Under the pieces are notes generated by a model. The model worked only from the letters and a program-made list of their open reading frames with translations. It was not told the origin of the DNA and ran no database searches. Of a stretch of 7,222 bases of DNA, positions 1-4,239 are shown one piece after another (position 1 is the first letter of the stretch; every line of letters begins with the position of its first letter). The stretch lies in NCBI GenBank assembly GCA_031256815.1, contig JAIRPU010000024.1, forward strand, positions 1 to 7,222. Direction: 5' to 3'. The position numbers and the translations under genes are program-made. Source of the DNA: Spirochaetaceae bacterium (lineage in GTDB: Bacteria > Spirochaetota > Spirochaetia > Treponematales > Breznakiellaceae).

Positions 1-105
1 CGCTATCCCAACGAACTTACCCCGGACGAATCAATGGTAAAATCCGCTATTGCCCGTGCGCAAAAAATCTACGATTTCTGTACCGCAAAAACAAATGCGT
101 TATAA
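1..105 (+). CDS. HEPN-domain protein, C-terminal 34 residues only
   Basis: An open frame runs in from the left edge and ends at TAA 103-105; the 5' part lies outside the window. The residues RYPNELTPDESMVKSAI followed by ARAQKIYDFC match the usual end of HEPN domains: an R-Y-P-(D/N) turn, a loop with several acidic residues, then a last amphipathic helix carrying alternating A/I/Y positions. HEPN proteins are all-helical. Many are RNases or toxin components paired with a MNT nucleotidyltransferase, others have unknown roles. The catalytic Rx4-6H motif, if present, would be upstream and cannot be checked, and no partner gene is visible downstream. No GC-rich terminator follows the stop. Seen: the C-terminal motif. 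Inferred: family membership. A role in a toxin-antitoxin pair cannot be decided from this fragment. Confidence 0.6.
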   Translation, partial: RYPNELTPDESMVKSAIARAQKIYDFCTAKTNAL

Positions 106-199
106 ATCATATTGAAAAATAAAAACATTCTTTCGCTTTTCATTTAAAATCTCTTCTCCTTCACGTTTATAGACCGCCGCCTGTTATTTAACCGCCTTA

Positions 200-218
200 T
201 GAACAGATTAGATGTTCA
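200..218. repeat. Perfect 6-bp inverted repeat TGAACA-N7-TGTTCA
   Basis: TGAACA (200-205) and TGTTCA (213-218) form a perfect inverted repeat around GATTAGA in the gap between the HEPN fragment and birA. Its size and spacing fit an operator for a dimeric regulator, and it lies about 110 bp before the candidate birA promoter. No regulator gene is in view and chance is a real alternative, so only the repeat itself is secure. The rest of the 250-bp gap (106-355) holds no convincing gene. Confidence 0.25.
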
Positions 219-328
219 GCCAATTTCTGCGGCAACAAGCGGTAAACGCCTATTAGCGCGCCGGCTGCCGAACCGGACGCAGGTTATATACAGACATGAA
301 ATATGCGCGGAACAAGCTTTTATTCTGT

Positions 329-348
329 TATAAAATTTAGTTTAATCT
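329..348 (+). promoter_or_regulatory. Candidate -10 region of birA
   Basis: TATAAA (329-334) and TAATCT (343-348) are the only -10-like boxes close to the birA start. Neither has a convincing -35 partner. Use of the first would leave a leader of about 15 nt; use of the second would place transcription start at about the ATG. No Shine-Dalgarno sequence precedes the ATG in either case. Confidence 0.2.
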
Positions 349-355
349 ATTTGTT

Positions 356-1129
356 ATGTTAAAGATAAACGTGAAAAACCCATGGGGCGCGCCTGTGTTT
401 TATTTTGAAAAATGCGGTTCCACAATGGACGAGGCAAGGCGTCTGGAAAAACAAGGCGCGCCTTGCGGCAGTGTTATTGCCGCCGCTTTTCAAACAGAAG
501 GACGCGGCCGTTTTAAAGAACGCCGCTGGCAAAGCGAATCCGGCGGGAATCTTTTGTTTACGCTGCTGCTCCGCTACAATGATTTTAACGCGATACCAAA
601 AGCATGGACGCTTAAAACCGGAGTTGCCATAGCGCTTGCATTGGAAAAAATGTTTCCTGCGTTGGCAGGTAAATTAAATATAAAATGGCCAAACGATATA
701 ATGCTAAGCCAAAAAAAAATTTGCGGTATATTAACAGAAAGTGATGGAAAAAATGTTTTTTGCGGAATAGGGCTCAATCTGTTAAATAAAAACGCAGACG
801 CAATGCCCGGCGCAGCAAGTCTGTTTAAAGAGATTTCTGTGAATAAAGAGCAAATCCCATCAATCTATGGGGCGCATTTTGAACTGATACTCGAAGAAAT
901 TTTAAAGCAAATTAAAATAATGCTCGAAGACGGCGATGACTGGCACGCCGCTTTAAACAAAAGGCTTTTTGGCAAAGGCGAAGAAGCGTGTTTTTTGGAG
1001 TTACACGGCGGCGAAAAACTGCGCGGAATTGTATGCGGGGTGTCTCCTGCCGGCGCGTTAATAATAGAAAAAGCAGACGGCGCCAAAATAGAGCGCGTTT
1101 CCGGCGAACTTACATCAAATTTTTGCTAG
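356..1129 (+). CDS. birA: Biotin--[acetyl-CoA-carboxylase] ligase, monofunctional BirA
   Basis: Cytosolic biotin protein ligase. It activates biotin with ATP to biotinyl-5'-AMP and transfers it to the lysine of biotin carboxyl carrier domains. The 257-residue protein begins directly with the catalytic domain: STMDEA (22-27), the adenylate-binding GRGR loop (49-52, followed by W58), KWPND (110-114) with the expected catalytic lysine K110, GILTE (124-128) and GIGLN (137-141). Residues about 208-251 fit the small C-terminal SH3-like domain and end in the usual V-SGE-like motif. E. coli BirA (about 320 residues) has an N-terminal helix-turn-helix that is missing here, so this is a class I enzyme without repressor function. 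The ATG at 356 gives a normal N-terminus but has no Shine-Dalgarno sequence. The gene converges on rimO with a 4-bp overlap of stop codons. Function is assigned with high confidence. Confidence 0.95.
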   Translation: MLKINVKNPWGAPVFYFEKCGSTMDEARRLEKQGAPCGSVIAAAFQTEGRGRFKERRWQSESGGNLLFTLLLRYNDFNAIPKAWTLKTGVAIALALEKMFPALAGKLNIKWPNDIMLSQKKICGILTESDGKNVFCGIGLNLLNKNADAMPGAASLFKEISVNKEQIPSIYGAHFELILEEILKQIKIMLEDGDDWHAALNKRLFGKGEEACFLELHGGEKLRGIVCGVSPAGALIIEKADGAKIERVSGELTSNFC

Positions 1130-2385
1130 ACTGCGCAAAGTTTTAAATCGAAACCTGATATAGCTTTAACACGTCCCTTTACTGTTTTTCCTGGTGTTAG
1201 CGCGTTTTTACTCTCCAAAACAGATACTCCGTCAACTTCCGGAGCCTGGTTAAAGGCGCGTCCGCGGTATAGCGCGGAACCGGTTTTTTCTTCAACAAGA
1301 ATGTCAAGTTCGCTTTCCAAAAAACGGCCAAGTTTTTCCTGTGTAATTGAAATTTGCGCTTCTTCCAATATTTTTTTTCGGCGCATTGCGGTTCGTGCGG
1401 AAGGCCGTGTTTCAAAGTCCGCGGCGGGCGTGCCTTCTTCGCGGGAATAACAAAAAACGCCAAGCCAATCCAGCCGCGCTTTAGTCTGAAAGTCAAGCAG
1501 TTTTTCAAAATCCGCTTCGCTTTCTCCCGGAAATCCGGTTAAAAATGTTGAACGCAGAACCGCGTTTGGAAGCGCGGCGCGAATTTTGTTAATCAATTCA
1601 AGATACAAATCTGCGCTGCCGCGCCGTTTCATTCTTAAAAGCAAGGTCTTGGAGGCGTGCTGCAGCGGGATGTCAAAATACGGAAGCAGGCGCGGGTCGC
1701 CGCGCATAAGCGGCAGAATTTCAAGCGGAAAATGGTCGGGGTGCAGGTATAAAAGCCGCACCCAAAAATCGCCTTTTTCAGCGGAAATTGCGGCGAGAAG
1801 TCCGCTTAAAAGTGAATGTCCCGCCTTGTCCATGCCAAACGCCGCTGTATCTTGCGCTATAAGGCATAATTCATGCAATCCGCGCAAGCGCAGCGCGCGG
1901 AATTCGTTCATAATATCATCTATTTCGCGGCTTTTAAGCGGCCCGCGCATAAGCGGTATCGCGCAAAAACTACAGCGGTTATTGCAGCCTTCGGCAATTT
2001 TTACAAACGCTGAACCAGGCGGCGAGAACAAAGGCCTGTTTTGATACAAGGTTGAATCTTTTAGTCCGGTAAGTTCAAGCAGTTCGCCTGAAAAAACCTC
2101 GTCCGCTTCTTTTAGAGAGGCGCTTAATTTGGCATGATAGCGTTTTGCAAGGCAGCCTGCCAAAATAATTTTTTTTGAAGGAAAGCGCCTGCGCAGTTCA
2201 ATTACCGTGTTTATCGATTGCTGTTTGGCTTCTTCTATAAAGCCGCAGGAATTTACAATGATTGTATCCGCGTTTTCAGCAGAGTCAAGGTCGCCGCCTT
2301 CAGCGCCAAGTGCCGAAGCAAGCGCTTCGCTGTCAACCTGATTCTTTGCGCAGCCCAAAGATTCAATATAAAACTTATGTTTCAA
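1126..2385 (-). CDS. rimO: Ribosomal protein S12 methylthiotransferase RimO
   Basis: Radical-SAM methylthiotransferase that adds a methylthio group to the beta carbon of a conserved aspartate in ribosomal protein S12 (Asp88 in E. coli). The 419-residue protein shows the UPF0004 domain with its three cluster cysteines (C12 in SLGCAKNQVDSE, C47, C78), the radical-SAM core with CNNRCSFC (C134, C138, C141), YFDIPLQHAS (236-245), GFPGE (284-288) and YSREEGTPA (313-321), and a C-terminal TRAM-like domain from about residue 355. DIPLQH marks RimO rather than MiaB, which has a PxQSGS version. The start is a TTG at 2385-2383: an in-frame TAA (2394-2392) lies only two codons upstream and no ATG precedes the first motif, so no longer form is possible. 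No Shine-Dalgarno site is visible. The gene lies 146 bp downstream of hydE on the same strand but probably has its own promoter. Confidence 0.94.
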   Translation of the reverse strand: MKHKFYIESLGCAKNQVDSEALASALGAEGGDLDSAENADTIIVNSCGFIEEAKQQSINTVIELRRRFPSKKIILAGCLAKRYHAKLSASLKEADEVFSGELLELTGLKDSTLYQNRPLFSPPGSAFVKIAEGCNNRCSFCAIPLMRGPLKSREIDDIMNEFRALRLRGLHELCLIAQDTAAFGMDKAGHSLLSGLLAAISAEKGDFWVRLLYLHPDHFPLEILPLMRGDPRLLPYFDIPLQHASKTLLLRMKRRGSADLYLELINKIRAALPNAVLRSTFLTGFPGESEADFEKLLDFQTKARLDWLGVFCYSREEGTPAADFETRPSARTAMRRKKILEEAQISITQEKLGRFLESELDILVEEKTGSALYRGRAFNQAPEVDGVSVLESKNALTPGKTVKGRVKAISGFDLKLCAV

Positions 2386-2393
2386 GATGACTT

Positions 2394-2421
2394 ATAATAT
2401 CAAAAAAAACTTTGCATGAAA
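2394..2421 (-). promoter_or_regulatory. Candidate rimO promoter
   Basis: Read on the minus strand, TTTCAT (2421-2416), a 16-bp spacer containing eight consecutive T, and TATTAT (2399-2394) resemble a sigma-70 promoter with a weak -35. The predicted transcription start is near 2387, two bases before the TTG start codon. The T8 run could equally belong to a terminator for the hydE unit upstream. Confidence 0.35.
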
Positions 2422-2422
2422 G

Positions 2423-2516
2423 CGGCTGCCGGTTGCTGCCGTGCGCGGCAGCAACACAAGTCCCCTTTGCGCAGGCTTGGACAACGCGCCACACGGCGGC
2501 CATTGACAGGCAGCCG
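2423..2516. repeat. Nested inverted repeats between hydE and rimO
   Basis: CGGCTGCC (2423-2430) and GGCAGCCG (2509-2516) are perfect inverted copies. Inside them lies a perfect 10-bp hairpin, GTTGCTGCCG (2432-2441) with CGGCAGCAAC (2446-2455) around a TGCG loop, and a small CGCC-ACAC-GGCG hairpin near 2488-2499. As RNA this would be a closed multi-branch structure in the 3' region of hydE. On the minus strand a T8 run (2409-2402) follows 13 bases after the closing stem, so a terminator role for the hydE unit is possible, but the U-run is not adjacent as in a textbook terminator. Confidence 0.6.
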
Positions 2517-2531
2517 GGCGCAAACGCGCCT

Positions 2532-3542
2532 TTATTGCGCTGCTGCTATATGGTCGCCGCGTACCATGGCCGGAACAAAACCGAAACGCCTTATGCGCCT
2601 TTCCATACAGAAGCGACATTCGGCGGCTTCGTCGCCTGTGCAGATTTTGCCGTCGTAAAGCGCGTAGAGCTTGCGGACATTTACCGGCGAAAGGTTTGGC
2701 ATTACCACATTGGCTCCGGCGCGCAGAGCGCGTTCACGGCCTTCGTTGGAAAGCGAGCCTAAAGCCGTTGTCGCCGGAATAAGCGCTTCCGGCAGCAGCA
2801 GACGGGTAAGCGCCACCATTCTTAACGTTTGTTCAAGACTGCCGGCGGGTTCGTTCGCAAAAGGCGTATCGGACTGCGGTATAAAGGGGCCTATGCCTAC
2901 CATCTCCGGCTTTAACTCCTCAATAAATCTAAGGTCTTCAAGAAGATGCTCCGGTTTTTGTCCGGGCGTACCAACCATAAAGCCTGCACCGGTTTGAAAG
3001 CCTGTTTTTTTTAATACACGCAGGCACTGTTTTCTGGCCGCGCCGCTCATTTCGGCAGGGTGCAGCAAGGCGTAATGCTCTTCGTTTGCCGTTTCGTGGC
3101 GAAGAAGATAGCGGTTTGCGCCGGCGTTAAAATAACGCTCGTAACTTTCGGCTGTTTTTTCGCCTATGGAAAGCGTAATTGCGTGTTCCGGAAATTCGGC
3201 GCGAATCATTTTTATTAACGCGCATACCCGTTCATCATTCCACCACGGGTCTTCACCGCCCTGCAGCACAAAAGTTTTGTAGCCAAGGCTTTCACCAAGC
3301 CTGCAACATTCAAGTATCTGCGTTTCTGTAAGTCTGTAACGTTCCACCTTGCGGTTACTCCGGCGTATTCCGCAATAGTAACAATCATTTTTGCAGTAGT
3401 TTGTAAACTCAATCAGTCCGCGAAAATATACATCTGCGCCATAATGCGCTTCACGCACACTGCGCGCGCGGGCGAAGAGCGCTTCATCTTCTTCGGGGTC
3501 GTTATTTGTTATAATTTTTAGAAGTTCGGTATCGCTATACAT
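2532..3542 (-). CDS. hydE: [FeFe] hydrogenase H-cluster maturase HydE (radical SAM)
   Basis: One of the three maturases (HydE, HydF, HydG) that build the 2Fe subcluster of the [FeFe]-hydrogenase H-cluster. HydE is a cytosolic radical-SAM enzyme acting on the Fe(CO)2(CN)-cysteine product of HydG. The 336-residue protein has CKNDCYYC (C50, C54, C57) for the SAM-binding 4Fe-4S cluster, LQGGEDPWW (93-101), GFMVGTPGQ (188-196) and MPNLSP (281-286). It also has C301, C309 and C312, with the same 8+3 spacing as the second-cluster cysteines of Thermotoga maritima HydE. That tail and GGED separate it from biotin synthase and PylB, its nearest look-alikes. The ATG at 3542 is fixed by AGGAGG four bases upstream. 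The gene starts 11 bp after the TM1266-type regulator, so the two are co-transcribed and probably translationally coupled. HydF, HydG and the hydrogenase itself are not in the window. Confidence 0.95.
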   Translation of the reverse strand: MYSDTELLKIITNNDPEEDEALFARARSVREAHYGADVYFRGLIEFTNYCKNDCYYCGIRRSNRKVERYRLTETQILECCRLGESLGYKTFVLQGGEDPWWNDERVCALIKMIRAEFPEHAITLSIGEKTAESYERYFNAGANRYLLRHETANEEHYALLHPAEMSGAARKQCLRVLKKTGFQTGAGFMVGTPGQKPEHLLEDLRFIEELKPEMVGIGPFIPQSDTPFANEPAGSLEQTLRMVALTRLLLPEALIPATTALGSLSNEGRERALRAGANVVMPNLSPVNVRKLYALYDGKICTGDEAAECRFCMERRIRRFGFVPAMVRGDHIAAAQ

Positions 3543-3546
3543 GATG

Positions 3547-3552
3547 CCTCCT
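3547..3552 (-). promoter_or_regulatory. Ribosome binding site of hydE
   Basis: AGGAGG on the minus strand, four bases (CATC) before the ATG and starting immediately after the stop of the upstream gene. It fixes the hydE start at 3542 and suggests re-initiation by ribosomes finishing the regulator. Confidence 0.85.
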
Positions 3553-3553
3553 G

Positions 3554-3808
3554 TCAGCCTAAATCCGTGCTGGAAATAGCGGTTTTTACAGTAACATTTG
3601 GCAAACTGCCCAAACGTCCTGTAAGCGCGTTTATTTCATCAAGCTCGCCAATTACGGTAATGGCAACTACCGTAATATCCTCATTATCAAATGGCGTTCC
3701 CATTCGCCCTTTAATGATGTTACGAAATTCAGCCACAGTGTCGTTAAAACGGTGCTGACAAACTCCAGGGTTTTCCAAAACCGCCCCTACAATAGCAATA
3801 CGCTTCAT
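3554..3808 (-). CDS. TM1266-type iron-only hydrogenase system putative regulator
   Basis: Small cytosolic protein (84 residues) of the TM1266 family, named 'iron-only hydrogenase system regulator' because it is found with hydE, hydF and hydG. Its fold resembles ACT or NikR C-terminal ligand-binding domains, and its biochemical role is not established. Family marks: MKRIAIVGAV at the N-terminus (1-10), GRMGTPF (34-40), a beta strand at 45-53, DEINALTGRLG (57-67) and V-VK-A near the end (72-77). It has no DNA-binding domain, so any regulation must work by ligand sensing or protein contact. The ATG at 3808 is chosen because AGGAGG lies six bases upstream and the conserved MKR starts there; a frame open 12 codons further lacks a ribosome binding site. 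First gene of the unit with hydE, placed behind a terminator-bearing leader. Confidence 0.85.
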   Translation of the reverse strand: MKRIAIVGAVLENPGVCQHRFNDTVAEFRNIIKGRMGTPFDNEDITVVAITVIGELDEINALTGRLGSLPNVTVKTAISSTDLG

Positions 3809-3814
3809 AATGTT

Positions 3815-3820
3815 CCTCCT
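3815..3820 (-). promoter_or_regulatory. Ribosome binding site of the TM1266-type gene
   Basis: AGGAGG on the minus strand, six bases before the ATG at 3808. It decides between this start and an upstream in-frame alternative at 3844. The CU-rich segment CCUUCU (3944-3939) of the leader is complementary to it with one G-U pair. Confidence 0.88.
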
Positions 3821-3842
3821 GACAGCAAACACCGGAATCAAC

Positions 3843-3874
3843 AAAAAGCCCCCTAAACACGGAGTTCAGGGGGC
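3843..3874 (-). terminator. Intrinsic terminator inside the hydrogenase-unit leader
   Basis: On the minus strand GCCCCCTGAAC (3874-3864) pairs with GTTTAGGGGGC (3858-3848) to give an 11-bp stem (one G-U) with a TCCGT loop, followed directly by TTTTT (3847-3843). This is a textbook intrinsic terminator. It lies 22 bases upstream of the regulator's ribosome binding site, in the same direction as the genes and with no promoter-like sequence between, so it should act on the operon's own transcript. Confidence 0.85.
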
Positions 3875-3998
3875 GAACATTACTAGTGTCGACCTAGATT
3901 CGCCGTCTCCTCAACTCCGCCAGAACTAATCTTGACCAAGAAGGTGCTTGCTTATGTCTAAACGTCGTGAAAAAGATTACTCTAAATTCAAAACGTAT
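3843..3998 (-). promoter_or_regulatory. Candidate attenuator/riboswitch leader of the TM1266-hydE unit
   Basis: Minus-strand leader with two exclusive folds. In one, the terminator at 3874-3848 forms. In the other, CGGAGTT (3919-3913) pairs with AACTCCG (3866-3860) and AGG (3911-3909) with CCT (3870-3868), separated by one G-G mismatch. This takes away the terminator's 5' arm and encloses a hairpin GGCGAA (3904-3899)/TTCGCC (3877-3872) with an inner CTAG/CTAG stem (3897-3894, 3886-3883). Further upstream lie a TCTT-GGTC-AAGA hairpin (3941-3930) and a CU-rich segment (3943-3938) that could pair with GAGGAG (3912-3907) and so hold back the antiterminator arm. No leader peptide, T-box motif or riboswitch class that I know is evident. 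Seen: the complementarities. Inferred: conditional termination. The sensed signal is unknown. Confidence 0.55.
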
Positions 3999-4004
3999 TG
4001 ACTG

Positions 4005-4033
4005 AAAGTAATAATTCTTAATGAGAAAGTCAA
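4005..4033 (-). promoter_or_regulatory. Candidate promoter of the hydrogenase-unit leader
   Basis: TTGACT (4033-4028) is a five-of-six match to the -35 consensus. With a 17-bp spacer the -10 would be TACTTT (4010-4005), a weak match, giving a start near 3998. A different choice, TTGCTA with AAGAAT, lies slightly upstream. The weak -10 suggests activator dependence, fitting the direct repeats next to it. Confidence 0.35.
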
Positions 4034-4070
4034 GTTTAGCAAAAATTATTGAATAAATTTTGCAAAAATT
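4032..4070. repeat. Two 16-bp direct repeats, 23 bp apart, at the leader promoter
   Basis: AAGTTTAGCAAAAATT (4032-4047) and AAATTTTGCAAAAATT (4055-4070) agree at 14 of 16 positions, and their starts are 23 bp apart, about two helical turns. They begin at the candidate -35 box and extend upstream of it, where activator sites usually lie. The stretch is AT-rich, which raises the chance of coincidence. Confidence 0.45.
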
Positions 4071-4096
4071 TTACATTCAAATAATTCGCGGCAACC

Positions 4097-4235
4097 CGCC
4101 GTAAAAAGACGCGCTATAAAACAGCTTCGCATCTAAAAACAAGCGCGCCGTAAAAAAGCGCTTGTGTGTGTTAAAGCAAGCGCACTGCAAAACCCGGCTG
4201 CGGCTGCCCGTTTAAAAGCCTGTGCGCCGTAAAAA
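4097..4235. repeat. Three copies of CGCCGTAAAAA
   Basis: CGCCGTAAAAA occurs at 4097-4107, 4146-4156 and 4225-4235. The first two copies are followed by G; the second has one A more. On the minus strand each reads TTTTTACGGCG, and the middle copy supplies the U-run and loop of the terminators after the penicillin-binding protein gene. I see no exact copy elsewhere in the window. Confidence 0.5.
4135..4183 (-). terminator. Overlapping double intrinsic terminator of the penicillin-binding protein gene
   Basis: On the minus strand three 7-base arms follow each other: GCGCTTG (4183-4177), CAAGCGC (4164-4158) and GCGCTTG (4146-4140). Arm 2 can pair with arm 1, giving a stem followed by TTTTTT (4157-4152), or with arm 3, giving a stem followed by TTTTT (4139-4135). 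Either form is a proper terminator about 60-100 bases after the stop codon. It also separates this gene from the hydrogenase leader downstream. Confidence 0.75.
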
Positions 4236-4239
4236 CAGC

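Noticed and set aside
199..333. 44-codon plus-strand frame between the HEPN gene and birA
   Set aside because: No ribosome binding site, no recognisable protein character, and it overlaps the candidate birA promoter.
1586..2044. 152-codon plus-strand frame inside rimO
   Set aside because: Antisense shadow of a clearly conserved gene; serine/arginine-rich composition follows from the rimO codons.
2432..2455. Perfect 10-bp hairpin as a simple terminator of hydE
   Set aside because: No U-run follows directly on the minus strand; the T8 run lies more than 20 bases further.
2412..2762. Plus-strand frames over the hydE-rimO gap and the hydE 3' end
   Set aside because: They overlap the conserved HydE C-terminus with its second-cluster cysteines; the remaining part is hairpin DNA without coding character.
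3809..3844. Longer N-terminus for the TM1266-type protein (start at 3844)
   Set aside because: The extra 12 residues are not family-like and would overlap the ribosome binding site AGGAGG, which is correctly placed for the start at 3808.
3843..3998. Leader as tmRNA, T-box, SAM, SAH, glycine, c-di-GMP or fluoride riboswitch
   Set aside because: None of the conserved core sequences I know for these classes could be found on the minus strand; there is no T-box AGGGTGGNACCGCG-like element and no CCA-ended tRNA-like domain.
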